The notes under the pieces are model-generated. The model did no database searches, was not told where the DNA came from, and saw only the letters and a program-made list of their open reading frames with translations. A stretch of DNA of 63,342 bases from contig CANQHC010000009.1 of the NCBI GenBank assembly GCA_947623595.1, positions 1 through 63,342 on the forward strand. Direction: 5' to 3'. The translations under genes and the position numbers were made by a program. Numbering within the stretch: position 1 is the stretch's first letter; each line of letters starts with the position of its first letter. Below are positions 48,645-57,819 of the stretch, in pieces. The stretch comes from an uncultured Clostridia bacterium (lineage in GTDB: Bacteria > Bacillota > Clostridia > TANB77 > CAG-508).

Positions 48645-50837
48645 TTATACTTCTTTCATTGATAACTGAACTTTTTGTCTTTCACTATCTATTCCTATTA
48701 CTTTTACTTTTACGATATCTCCTACAGATACAACATCTGATGGATTTTTAACAAAACTATTGCTTAATTGTGAAATGTGTACTAAACCATCATGTTTTAC
48801 TCCTATATCTACAAATGCTCCAAAGTCTGTTACATTTCTTACTGTACCACTTAGAACCATTCCTTCTATTAAGTCTTCAAATTTTAATACATCTGCCCTT
48901 AATATTTGTTTTGGCATTTCATCTCTTGGATCTCTACCTGGTTTTGATAATTCTTCTATGATGTCTTTTAATGTCATTTCTCCTACATCAAGTTCTTTAG
49001 CTGTTTGTGTAATCCTTACTTCTGCTAAACTTTGTCTTATTTCTTTTATTTTTTCTTTATCTAATAAGTCTTGTTTTTGATATCCTACTTTTTGTAATAA
49101 TTTTTCTGCAATTTCATAACTTTCTGGGTGTACTGCTGTAATCTCTAATGGATTTTTTCCTCCTGGTATTCTAATGAACCCAGCGCATTGTTCATATGCT
49201 ACTTTTCCCAATTTTGCTACTTTTAGTAATTCTTTTCTTTCTTTTAATTTTCCATTTTCATCTCTATATTTTACTATGTTATTTGCTATTGTTTTATTTA
49301 TTCCTGAAACATATGATAAAAGTGATGGTGTTGCTGTGTTTACATCAACTCCAACTTCATTTACGGCATTTTCTACAACTCCTGTTAAACTTTCAGATAG
49401 TTTTGCTTGATTTACGTCATGCTGATATTGACCTACTCCTATTGCTTTTGGATCTATTTTTACAAGTTCAGCAAGTGGATCTTGTAATCTTCTAGCTATT
49501 GATATTGCTCCTCTTAATGATACATTTATATCTGGATATTCTTGTGTTGCAAGCTTTGATGCTGAATATACGGATGCTCCTGCTTCGCTTACAATTGCAT
49601 AATGTACATCTTCTTTTATTTCTTTTATCATATCTGATACAAAACTTTCTGATTCTCTTGATGCTGTACCATTTCCTATTGCTATTATATTTACTTTGTA
49701 TTTTGTGATTAGGTTTTTTAATTCTTTTTTTGCACCTTCTACATCATTTTGTGGCTCTGTTGGGTATACTGTTGTTGTTGCTAATAGCTTACCTGTTTCA
49801 TCTATTACTGCTATTTTACATCCTGTACGATATGCTGGGTCAAATCCCATTACTGTATATCCTTTTAGTGGTGCTGCTAATAATAAAGGTTTCGCATTTT
49901 TTCCAAATACTTTTATTGCTTGCTCTTCTGCTTTTTCAGTTAAATCTGATCTTATTTCTCTGTCTATTGATGGTTCTATTAACCTTTCCCAACTGTCTAT
50001 AATTGTTTCTTCTAATATTTGAGTAAATTGTGTTTTTCCTTTTATAACATCATGTTTTATATAATTTAAAATATCTTCTTCATCTTTTTCTAATTTTACT
50101 TTTAAGTATTCTTCTTTTTCTCCTCGATTTATTGCTAAAATTCTATGGCTTGGTATTCTATTTATTTTTTCTTGGAATTCATAATACATATTATATGCTG
50201 TTTTTTCTTCTGGTTTGGTAGCTTTTGTTACTATAAATCCATCGCGATAGCATCTTCTTTTTATTTGTTTTCTATATTCTGGATTGTCTGAAATCATTTC
50301 TGCGATAATGTCTTTTGCTCCTTGTATTGCTTCTGCAACATCTGCTACTATTTTATCTTTTGGAGTATCTTCTTTTATGTCTTCTGGTTTTGTTACATAT
50401 TGTTTTGCTATTTCTTCTATTGGCTCAGTTTCTGTTTGTTCTATTATAATATTTGCTAATGGTTCCAAGCCTTTTGCTTTTGCTACAGTTGCTCTTGTTT
50501 TCTTCTTTTGTTTATAAGGTCTATAAATATCCTCTACTTCTGCTAATGTTTTGGCATTTTCTAAATTTTCTGTTATTTCTTCTGTTAGCTTTCCTTGGCT
50601 TTCTATGGATTTTTTTACTTCTTCTTTTCTTTCTTCTAAATTGCGAAGATATGTAAGCCTTTCTCCAAATTCTCTTAATGTTTCGTCTGAAAGCCCTCCT
50701 GTTACTTCTTTCCTATAACGTGCTATGAATGGAATGGTATTTCCTCCATCTATTAATTCTATAGTTTTAGTTACCTGCAATAATTTTATGTTTAATTCTT
50801 CTGCTATTCTATTTGCTATTCTTTCTTGTTTTTCCAT
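48645..50837 (-). CDS. tex: Tex-family RNA-binding transcription accessory protein
   Basis: The 730-residue product has the full Tex layout: N-terminal helical region (IANRIAEELNI), a YqgF/RNase-H-like domain (VMGFDPAYRTGCKIAVIDE), helix-hairpin-helix motifs (AVNEVGVDVNTATPSLLSYVSGI), and a C-terminal S1 domain (LSGTVRNVTDFGAFVDIG ... HISQLS). Tex binds nucleic acid and affects transcription or ribosome-related functions. The ATG at 50837 has GGAGGG upstream; the open frame extends to 50927 without a site. No break is seen. Confidence 0.93.
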   Translation of the reverse strand: MEKQERIANRIAEELNIKLLQVTKTIELIDGGNTIPFIARYRKEVTGGLSDETLREFGERLTYLRNLEERKEEVKKSIESQGKLTEEITENLENAKTLAEVEDIYRPYKQKKKTRATVAKAKGLEPLANIIIEQTETEPIEEIAKQYVTKPEDIKEDTPKDKIVADVAEAIQGAKDIIAEMISDNPEYRKQIKRRCYRDGFIVTKATKPEEKTAYNMYYEFQEKINRIPSHRILAINRGEKEEYLKVKLEKDEEDILNYIKHDVIKGKTQFTQILEETIIDSWERLIEPSIDREIRSDLTEKAEEQAIKVFGKNAKPLLLAAPLKGYTVMGFDPAYRTGCKIAVIDETGKLLATTTVYPTEPQNDVEGAKKELKNLITKYKVNIIAIGNGTASRESESFVSDMIKEIKEDVHYAIVSEAGASVYSASKLATQEYPDINVSLRGAISIARRLQDPLAELVKIDPKAIGVGQYQHDVNQAKLSESLTGVVENAVNEVGVDVNTATPSLLSYVSGINKTIANNIVKYRDENGKLKERKELLKVAKLGKVAYEQCAGFIRIPGGKNPLEITAVHPESYEIAEKLLQKVGYQKQDLLDKEKIKEIRQSLAEVRITQTAKELDVGEMTLKDIIEELSKPGRDPRDEMPKQILRADVLKFEDLIEGMVLSGTVRNVTDFGAFVDIGVKHDGLVHISQLSNSFVKNPSDVVSVGDIVKVKVIGIDSERQKVQLSMKEV

Positions 50838-50936
50838 GCATTTCCCTCCGTATTTTTTGTTCATTATATCATTATTTTGCCATTTTTCAAGACATTTTGG
50901 CTTTAAAAATGCACTTTTACAGTGCATTATATTTTT

Positions 50937-51299
50937 TTATAAGTTTATTATTTGTGTTATTTTTGGTTTGCTTGTAACTGCTCCCATTTTAAGTGTAAAC
51001 ATTACTTTTATGTTTGGATGTTCTGGTGTTATTACTATTTCTTCCTGTGAATTTCCTGACCATACATCAAAAGCTATTCTATGTTTTCCTATAGTTACTG
51101 GTACTTTTACTTCTTTTCCGTTTCCAACTCTTGCTACCAATATTCCATCCATAAATATATTTATGTCTACAATAGCTCCATAAAATTTGTTTTCTCTTGA
51201 AAAAATAATACTTCCCATATCAAATTTTACTGGTTCACCGCATTTATTACAAAATTTTTCATTTTCTGATAATTTATTTCCACATTTATTACAAAACAT
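50937..51299 (-). CDS. Zinc-ribbon protein of unknown function
   Basis: A 120-residue protein begins with a double zinc ribbon knuckle (FCNKCGNKLSENEKFCNKCG) and continues with an all-beta domain (YGAIVDINIFMDGILVARVGNG, VPVTIGKHRIAFDVWSGNSQEEIVI). Such proteins are common and largely uncharacterised in Clostridia. GGAGG precedes the ATG. It is a single gene between tex and a divergent gene. Confidence 0.8.
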   Translation of the reverse strand: MFCNKCGNKLSENEKFCNKCGEPVKFDMGSIIFSRENKFYGAIVDINIFMDGILVARVGNGKEVKVPVTIGKHRIAFDVWSGNSQEEIVITPEHPNIKVMFTLKMGAVTSKPKITQIINL

Positions 51300-51522
51300 T
51301 CTTTTTTCCTCCTTTTTATTGATTATAACTTTTTTGAAAAAAAAATACTAGTAAAGATAAAAAAAATATTGTTTTTTGTAAATTTTTTATATATAATTTT
51401 TTTAGTTCTAGGAATTTACTTTTCTAATGTATTTTCTTTAGAATTAATTATACGAATATCTCAAATTTTTAATTAATTTGTTAATTCGTTTTTTTAATAT
51501 TATATAAAGGAGGGGAAATTTT

Positions 51523-52440
51523 ATGGGTATTGCAGCACTAATTGTAAGTATTATTGCTTTGCTAATCAGCTTAATTCCTATATTTGGAATTTTTGCTTGT
51601 ATACCAGCATTAGTTTCATTTATTTTGTCAATTGTTGATATTGTTAAAAAAAGTAAAACTGGTGGCAAAAAGGGAGTTTCAATTGCAGGATTAATTATTT
51701 CAATCTTAGTACCTATTGTTGCAGTAGTTTGGAGTTTAGGATTAGGAATTGGTTTAGCTATTTACAATGAATCCCAAGATATTCTTGATGATTCTTTTAA
51801 TGAGATTAATTCTATTGCATCTAATGTTGAAAGTAATAATAACTCTTTTGATTATTATTCAAATAATTTTAGAGAGGATTTATACAACTCTAATACTAAC
51901 AGTTTATACAATAATTCTATGACTAATAGTGAAACATCAAATACCATTGGCAATACATTAACTAATGATGTTACTAATTCTGTTGATAATACTATTTCTA
52001 ATTCATTAACAAACTCTGAAGCCAATAATGCTGTTACTGGTAATCAAGCAACTAATACTTCATCATTTTATGGAATTGATCAACCAGTTATAATTGATGG
52101 TGTAAAAACAACTTTATTAAGTTCAAATTTAGATTTTACTGATTATTTTTCTTATACAACTGTTGAAAGCGGATACAAAATTATAAAAGCAGATTTTGAT
52201 TTTGAAAATACATCAGATACTTCAAAAACAGTATCTTCTTACCGTTTTAATTGTTATGCAGATAATTATTCTTGCTCTTCATTCTTTTCTACTAAAGATG
52301 CTACATTTACAGACAATATATCTGCTGGAATGAAGACAAAAGGTTCTGTTTATTTCAAGGTTCCTGCAAATGCTAAAGAAGTTGTACTTGAATATACTTC
52401 TTACGGAAACCGTGATTCAGTGAAATTTAAAGTTAAATAA
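51523..52440 (+). CDS. Membrane protein with DUF4190-like N-terminus and DUF4352-like C-terminus
   Basis: The 305-residue product has two hydrophobic stretches (LIVSIIALLISLIPIFGIFAC and GLIISILVPIVAVVWSLGLGIG) separated by the DUF4190-type motif KKGVSIAGLI. An extracellular Asn/Ser/Thr-rich linker (about 110-185) follows, then a beta domain (VIIDGVKTTLLSS ... YKIIKADFDFENTSDTSKTV) typical of DUF4352, an immunoglobulin-like fold. Function unknown; probably a surface-exposed membrane protein. AAGGAGGGG precedes the ATG. Confidence 0.8.
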   Translation: MGIAALIVSIIALLISLIPIFGIFACIPALVSFILSIVDIVKKSKTGGKKGVSIAGLIISILVPIVAVVWSLGLGIGLAIYNESQDILDDSFNEINSIASNVESNNNSFDYYSNNFREDLYNSNTNSLYNNSMTNSETSNTIGNTLTNDVTNSVDNTISNSLTNSEANNAVTGNQATNTSSFYGIDQPVIIDGVKTTLLSSNLDFTDYFSYTTVESGYKIIKADFDFENTSDTSKTVSSYRFNCYADNYSCSSFFSTKDATFTDNISAGMKTKGSVYFKVPANAKEVVLEYTSYGNRDSVKFKVK

Positions 52441-52448
52441 TCGAAAAA

Positions 52449-52475
52449 ATGCACTTCATTTTATTTGAAGTGCAT
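52449..52475. terminator. Bidirectional terminator
   Basis: A perfect 10-bp stem (52449-52458 with 52466-52475) with an A-run before and a T-run after, between two convergent genes. Confidence 0.85.
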
Positions 52476-52515
52476 CTTTTTTATCATTTTGAATGCTAAA
52501 TTTAAGATTTTATAT

Positions 52516-54096
52516 TTATTCTACTCCTAAATATTCGTTATAAGTTACTTCTCTATCTATTGTTCCATTTTCTTTTATATCTATTATTCGATTCGCAACT
52601 GTTTGCATTAATTGGTGGTCATGTGATGTGAATAACATATTTCCTTTGAATTTTTTCATTCCTTCGTTCAATGCTGTAATTGATTCCATATCTAAGTGGT
52701 TTGTTGGTTCATCAAATATTAAAAAGTTTGCGCCTGATAGCATCATTTTAGAAAGTACACATCTAACTTTTTCTCCACCTGATAATACATTTACTTTTTT
52801 TAGAGCTTCTTCACCTGAGAATAACATTCTTCCTAAAAAGCTTCTTACATAAGTTTCATCTGGATCTTTTGAGTATTGTCTTAACCAATCTGTAATTGAT
52901 TGATCTGATTCAAATAAGTAATTATTATCTTTTGGGAAATAATTATTTGTTATAGTAGTTCCCCATATAATTTCTCCCTCATCAGGTTCCATTTCTCCAG
53001 CAATTATTTGAAATAATACAGTTTTTGCATTTTCATTGTCTGCTAGAAATGCTATTTTATCATCTGCTTTCACATTAAATGATATATTATTTAATATTTT
53101 TTCTCCTGATATTGTTTTTGATATATTTTTTACTTGTAAGATTTCTTTTCCTGGCTCTCTGTCTGGTTTAAAATCTATGTATGGGTATCTTCTATTTGAT
53201 GGTTTTATTTCATCTAATTCAATTTTTTCAAGTGATTTTTTTCGTGATGTTGCTTGTTTTGATTTTGATGCATTTGCACTGAATCTTGCTATAAATTCTT
53301 GTAATTCTTTAATTTTTTCTTCTTTCTTTTTGTTAGCTTCTTTCATTTGTTTTAGTGCAAGCTGACTTGATTCATACCAGAAATCATAATTTCCTGGATA
53401 TACTTTTATTTTTCCAAAGTCAACATCTGCAATATGTGTACATACTTTGTTTAAAAAGTATCTGTCATGTGATACTACTATTACAGTGTTTTCAAAGTTT
53501 ATGAGAAATTCTTCTAACCAACTTATACTTTTTAAATCTAGGTCGTTTGTTGGCTCGTCCAATAATAGTATGTCTGGATTTCCAAATAAAGCTTGTGCTA
53601 GAAGTACTTTTACTTTGTCTCTGGCTTCTAACTCACTCATTAGAGAATAATGTTTATCAGGTTCTATTCCTAAATCATTTAATAAAACTGCTCCATCTGC
53701 TTCGGCATTCCATCCATCTAATTCTGCAAATCGTTCTTCTAGTTTTGCTGCTTTCATTCCATCTTCTTCTGAGAAATCTGGTTTACTATAAATAGACTCT
53801 TTTTCTTTTATTATTTGGTATAGTTCACTATTTCCCATAATTACTGTGTCCATTACTGTAAATTCTTCAAATGCAAAGTGATCTTGTTTTAATACTGATA
53901 TTCTTTCTGTTCTTTCTTTTGATACCTCTCCTTTGCTTGGTTCTATTTCTCCTGACAATACTTTTAAAAATGTAGATTTTCCAGAACCATTTGCTCCTAT
54001 TATTCCATAACAACAACCTTTGTTGAATTTTATATTTACATCTTCAAATAAAGTTCTTTTTCCAAAACGGACTGTAACTCCTGTTGCAGTAAGCAT
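52516..54096 (-). CDS. ABC-F family ATPase (YkpA/YbiT-like)
   Basis: The 526-residue protein has two ATP-binding domains and no membrane segments, as for ABC-F ribosome-associated factors. Domain 1 has Walker A GANGSGKST and Walker B LLLDEPTNDLD, with a degenerate signature (SELEARDKVKVLL), as seen in the YkpA/YbiT branch. Domain 2 has the signature LSGGEKVRC and LIFDEPTNHLD. A charged interdomain linker (KQMKEANKKKEEKIKEL ... SKSKQATSRKKSLEKI) is present. The role is probably in translation rather than transport. GGAGG precedes the ATG. Confidence 0.92.
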   Translation of the reverse strand: MLTATGVTVRFGKRTLFEDVNIKFNKGCCYGIIGANGSGKSTFLKVLSGEIEPSKGEVSKERTERISVLKQDHFAFEEFTVMDTVIMGNSELYQIIKEKESIYSKPDFSEEDGMKAAKLEERFAELDGWNAEADGAVLLNDLGIEPDKHYSLMSELEARDKVKVLLAQALFGNPDILLLDEPTNDLDLKSISWLEEFLINFENTVIVVSHDRYFLNKVCTHIADVDFGKIKVYPGNYDFWYESSQLALKQMKEANKKKEEKIKELQEFIARFSANASKSKQATSRKKSLEKIELDEIKPSNRRYPYIDFKPDREPGKEILQVKNISKTISGEKILNNISFNVKADDKIAFLADNENAKTVLFQIIAGEMEPDEGEIIWGTTITNNYFPKDNNYLFESDQSITDWLRQYSKDPDETYVRSFLGRMLFSGEEALKKVNVLSGGEKVRCVLSKMMLSGANFLIFDEPTNHLDMESITALNEGMKKFKGNMLFTSHDHQLMQTVANRIIDIKENGTIDREVTYNEYLGVE

Positions 54097-54209
54097 TTTA
54101 TTTCCTCCTTTATTTTTATATTTATTTACTTTTTAAATTTACGCAGTCTATTATATAATAAAATAGGATTTATTTCAATTGTTTTGAACTGTTTTTATTT
54201 TGCTATATA

Positions 54210-54248
54210 AAAAATTGTAAGCCCCTATTCTTTGGTCTTACAATTTTT
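54210..54248 (-). terminator. Terminator of the DUF378 gene
   Basis: A perfect 12-bp stem (54210-54221 with 54237-54248) of AAAAATTGTAAG type lies just after the DUF378 stop on the minus strand, followed by a U-run in that orientation. Confidence 0.85.
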
Positions 54249-54257
54249 ATATGATTT

Positions 54258-54446
54258 TTATTTTTCAAATAATATTTTTATTGCCCATAGTCCAGATATA
54301 CCAACTAATATATAAATAATTCTACTAATAATTGACATTGCTCCAAATATTGTGTCTACTAAATTAAAATTGAAAATTCCTACTAGCCCCCAGTTGATAG
54401 CACCTATAATAACTAATGCAAGTGCAATTTTATCTACAACTTTCAT
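54258..54446 (-). CDS. DUF378 small membrane protein
   Basis: A 62-residue protein with two membrane helices and the DUF378 (YuzA-like) pattern IALALVIIGAINWGLVGIFNFNLVDTIFG ... LVGISGLWAI is encoded here, the usual size for the family. Function unknown. GGAGG precedes the ATG, and its own terminator follows. Confidence 0.88.
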   Translation of the reverse strand: MKVVDKIALALVIIGAINWGLVGIFNFNLVDTIFGAMSIISRIIYILVGISGLWAIKILFEK

Positions 54447-54584
54447 TTTGATATCCTCCTTTATTTGAATACAAAATAGTTTTCATTTTTAGTATATTCT
54501 TTTTATGTTTTTTTATTCTTTGTTTTGGAGGGATCTTTTTACTTTTTTGTCAATTTATGTAAATATATTTTGGTTTTATGTATA

Positions 54585-55535
54585 TTATTTTAGCATATTT
54601 TTTCTGTTTAACCACCATGTTACAATTATTGTAATTATAATTGATATTATTAAAATTGTTGCAAATCCCCATGGTTTATTTTGCATTGGTACTGGCACAT
54701 TCATTCCCCAGTAACTTGCTATCATTGTAGGTACTGACAATATAATTGTGATGGATGTTAATACTTTCATTACTCTATTTAAGTTATTTGAAATAATTGA
54801 AGCATATGCGTCCATTGTTCCATTTAAAATGTCACTATATATTTTTGCCATTTCTATTGCTTGCTTGTTTTCTACAATTGCGTCTTCTAATATATCTTCA
54901 TCTTCTTCATATAGTTTTATTATTTTTCCGCGCATTGTTTTTTCCATGACTGCTTCATTTGATTTTAATGAAGTTGTAAAGTATACCAAACTTTTTTCTA
55001 GACTTAATAATTTTAATAATTCTTTATTTCTCATGGAATTTTTTAAGTCTGATTCTGCAATTTCTGTTTCTTTATTAATTTTTTTTAGCCAGTTTAAGTA
55101 ATATGATGAATTGGTAAATAAAATTTGTAATAAAAATCTACTTTTTTTATATGTTATTACATTTCTCATTGTTCCTCTTGTAAAGTTTTGAATTACATCA
55201 TTTTTCCTTAGAGATACTGTTATAAAATAGTCATCTCTTACTAATATAATTCCAACTGGCATTGTACTATATATTAATGTATCTCCTTCTTTTTCTCTTA
55301 TTGGTACATCTACTACGAATAAAATAGTATCATCATCTTCTTCAAAATCAATTCTTGCTTTTTCTTCAAAGTCCAGTGCATCTCTTATGAAGTCTTCTTG
55401 TATATTTAAGTTTTTACATACTTCTTGTATTTCTTCTTCTGACGGGGCGACTAAATTAATCCAATTTCCCTTTTGATATTGCTTTGTTTTTGTTGTTTCG
55501 TTTGTTTTTAAGTCTGTGTTGTACATTTCTATCAT
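54585..55535 (-). CDS. corA: CorA-family divalent cation transporter
   Basis: The product is 316 residues from the ATG at 55535, which has GGGGTG six bases upstream; the GTG at 55544 is part of that site. It has the CorA layout: cytoplasmic alpha/beta domain (NWINLVAPSEEEIQEVC), long helices, then two C-terminal membrane helices with the signature YWGMNVPVP between them. CorA proteins are pentameric Mg2+/Co2+ channels. Single-gene unit. Confidence 0.92.
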   Translation of the reverse strand: MIEMYNTDLKTNETTKTKQYQKGNWINLVAPSEEEIQEVCKNLNIQEDFIRDALDFEEKARIDFEEDDDTILFVVDVPIREKEGDTLIYSTMPVGIILVRDDYFITVSLRKNDVIQNFTRGTMRNVITYKKSRFLLQILFTNSSYYLNWLKKINKETEIAESDLKNSMRNKELLKLLSLEKSLVYFTTSLKSNEAVMEKTMRGKIIKLYEEDEDILEDAIVENKQAIEMAKIYSDILNGTMDAYASIISNNLNRVMKVLTSITIILSVPTMIASYWGMNVPVPMQNKPWGFATILIISIIITIIVTWWLNRKNMLK

Positions 55536-55679
55536 TTCAATCACCCCATCTTTTATTTTTGTAACTTTATTCTACTACTTTGTAAAAAAAGTGGCAATAC
55601 TTTTTTATTTGTCATTTTTTTCTATACTGTTACATAAATAAATTAATTTTACATATATAAACATAAGGAGGTAAAATTT

Positions 55680-55895
55680 ATGTTTAAAAATTTTTATAAG
55701 AATATTGTTCCAACTAATTTAAGTTATAATTATTCTATTTTAATAAAAAATATTAATGACTTAAAAAGTATGTATTCTTTTTTAGAATTAGGAATTATTG
55801 GAGAAAGCGTACTTTTAAAAAAAATACCTTACATAAAAATAGGAGTTGGAAAAAGGGAAGTTTTATATCATGGTGGAATTCATGCTAAGGCATGA
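55680..55895 (+). pseudogene. M14 carboxypeptidase, N-terminal exon-like fragment interrupted by element 1
   Basis: The 71-residue reading matches the start of gamma-D-glutamyl-diaminopimelate-type M14 peptidases: YNYSILIKNINDLKSMYSFL, then IGESVLLKKIPYIKIGVGKREVLYHGGIHA. The family then continues with NEWIT, but here the DNA changes at 55885-55888 and the frame ends in KA and a stop. The next part of the gene is found at 61646 onward. AAGGAGG precedes the ATG, so expression of this end looks intact. Joining the two pieces at the shared CTAA restores HANEW in frame, including the H and E zinc ligands. Confidence 0.85.
55878..55888 (+). other. attL-like junction of element 1
   Basis: ATTCATGCTAA here and ATTCATACTAA at 61638-61648 form an 11-bp direct repeat with one mismatch, exactly 5760 bases apart. 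The left half belongs to the peptidase gene. The shared CTAA probably contains the crossover dinucleotide. Confidence 0.75.
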
Positions 55896-55919
55896 ATAAA
55901 ATAGTATCAGTTGTCCTAT

Positions 55920-57506
55920 TTATGTTAATTTATCAAAATTCACTTTAAGCTTAAATTCTAAATTATTATTTCTATATATAATAATTTTATCTAAAATTTG
56001 TGCTAAAACTTCTTTTGATGGTGCTTCTGATTTAATAATTTCATCAAAATAATCTATTGCTTGCTTAATATTTTTTATATTTTCTTTTTGAGTTTTGTTT
56101 TCCATATTTCTTAGTGTTTCTGTTATTCCTATTATTTCATTTAATTTATATTGTGACATTGTTGAATATGTTTCTTCAATAATATTTTTTTCTTTTTCTG
56201 TTTTTACTTTAATCATTTCTTTAATTTTTTGTGTCTGTATTTGTCTATATTCTTGTCTAATTCTATCTAACTTAATCTTCAATTTTTCTTGATTATTTTG
56301 TGACTTTTTTCTAATTTTCTCTAAACTGATACTTTTGAAAAAGTCTTTATATTCCATTCTTACTAGTCTTAAAAATATTTTAAAATTTTCTAATATATAC
56401 TGTTCTTCTACTGTATGATAAGTACATCTTGATTTTCTATATTTACTATAATTTAAACATTCATAGTATTTTTTTCCATTTCTCATATAACCAGTTGCTG
56501 AGGCTCCACAATCTCCACATTTTAAAAATCCACCAAATATATAATAGTTTTTTCCTTTTTTATAAAGGCTCGTACTTTCTGATCTTTGCTTTAAGATATT
56601 TTGGACTCTATCAAATTGTTCCTTGTCTATAATTGCCTCATGATGATTTTCAAACCTATAATTTTCTTCTTTTGGTAGAATTTTAACTTTTTTTCCGTGT
56701 ATTCCCTGTACCTCTTTTTTATGAGTAACCAATATTCCTATATATGTTTCATCCCTTAAAATTTTGCTAATCATATCTGTTTCCCAATATTCTCTTATAT
56801 TTCTTTGTATATCTCGTCCTCTTGTTTTTTTGAATCTTTCCGCTTCTACAATTGATGGAGTTTTAAAATCATATTCTTTATTTAATTTCACTGCTATTGC
56901 AGTCATTCCATATCCTTGTTCATATAAATCAAATATTGTTTGTACTGCTTCTCTAACTTCTTCATTTATTGTAAGTTTTCCCGCTTTTCCTTTAATATAC
57001 CCATATTTTGGTCCCTGTATTATTGTTCCTATTTTCATTTTATTATTTAATGAATCTCTTACTTTTCTTGATGTATCTTTTACGTATCTTTCATTAAACC
57101 AGGTTTCTATACCAACTATATCATCATCATCTTTTAATAGATTAAATATACTTCCTCTTTGTTTTACTAATATTAGTTCTACTTCCTCTTCTTTCCATTT
57201 GTTTAAAATCATTTGTGCAATTCCATTATTTCTAGAAAGTCTTGATAAATCTTTCATTAGCACGATTGGCTTTTCTTTACTAGTATTTACTAAATTATAT
57301 AGTTTATTGAATTCTGGCCTATCTTCTATTGCTAAATATCCTGAAATATTATCATCTATAAATGTGTTTGTAATTATTAACCCCTGTTGTTCTGCATAAT
57401 CTTTTAAAATATCTATTTGTGTTTCAATGCTTCCATAATTTTTTCTATCTTCATCCCTGCTTATTCTTGCATATATATATACAACTTTATTTGCTTGTCT
57501 ATCCAT
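55920..57506 (-). CDS. Large serine recombinase of element 1
   Basis: The 528-residue product is a complete large serine recombinase: resolvase domain with the nucleophile serine in YIYARISRDED (Ser16) and SIETQIDILKDYAEQQG, LMKDLSRLSRNN, the Recombinase domain (KYGYIKGKAGKLTINEEV), a zinc ribbon at about 330-370 (LKCGDCGASATGYM ... CLNYSKYRKSRC), and a C-terminal coiled coil. It likely integrates and excises the element. Its start overlaps the 64-residue gene in front by 6 bases around GGAAGG. No CGG codon occurs, in contrast to the second recombinase. Confidence 0.93.
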   Translation of the reverse strand: MDRQANKVVYIYARISRDEDRKNYGSIETQIDILKDYAEQQGLIITNTFIDDNISGYLAIEDRPEFNKLYNLVNTSKEKPIVLMKDLSRLSRNNGIAQMILNKWKEEEVELILVKQRGSIFNLLKDDDDIVGIETWFNERYVKDTSRKVRDSLNNKMKIGTIIQGPKYGYIKGKAGKLTINEEVREAVQTIFDLYEQGYGMTAIAVKLNKEYDFKTPSIVEAERFKKTRGRDIQRNIREYWETDMISKILRDETYIGILVTHKKEVQGIHGKKVKILPKEENYRFENHHEAIIDKEQFDRVQNILKQRSESTSLYKKGKNYYIFGGFLKCGDCGASATGYMRNGKKYYECLNYSKYRKSRCTYHTVEEQYILENFKIFLRLVRMEYKDFFKSISLEKIRKKSQNNQEKLKIKLDRIRQEYRQIQTQKIKEMIKVKTEKEKNIIEETYSTMSQYKLNEIIGITETLRNMENKTQKENIKNIKQAIDYFDEIIKSEAPSKEVLAQILDKIIIYRNNNLEFKLKVNFDKLT

Positions 57507-57512
57507 ATAGCC

Positions 57513-57707
57513 CTACCTTCCATTAATAGCTACTAATTGTAACATTGTTTTTATTGATGGCATAATTTCATTTTTTCCATTTACAAACACAACAACTTTA
57601 TCTTTTGTATTGGTTAGTTTTTTAATTTCTTCGCTATTTAACTCTTCATTTCCTATAAATATCTGCTTTATTGTTTCTTTCCCTAGGATAATATCGTACA
57701 TTTTCAT
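57513..57707 (-). CDS. Small protein (64 aa) upstream of the recombinase
   Basis: The sequence begins MKMYDIILGKETIKQIFIG and contains KKLTNTKDKVVVFVNGKNEIMPSIKTMLQLV. It has no membrane segment and looks like a small alpha/beta protein. AGAGGTG precedes the ATG, and it is translationally coupled to the recombinase. Placement suggests a helper such as a recombination directionality factor or repressor, but I do not recognise the family. Confidence 0.7.
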   Translation of the reverse strand: MKMYDIILGKETIKQIFIGNEELNSEEIKKLTNTKDKVVVFVNGKNEIMPSIKTMLQLVAINGR

Positions 57708-57786
57708 TTATGACACCTCTTTTAAATGTTATGCTGTAAGTGCTCTAATATGCTTTAAATACACAAAAGCAGTTTGATTAAATTTT

Positions 57787-57814
57787 AAGCAGGAAACTTA
57801 AAAATTTCCTGCTT
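57787..57814 (-). terminator. Terminator of the SipW operon
   Basis: A perfect 10-bp stem (57787-57796 with 57805-57814) lies six bases after the DUF5305 stop, with a T-run on the minus-strand exit side. Confidence 0.8.
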
Positions 57815-57819
57815 TTAAC

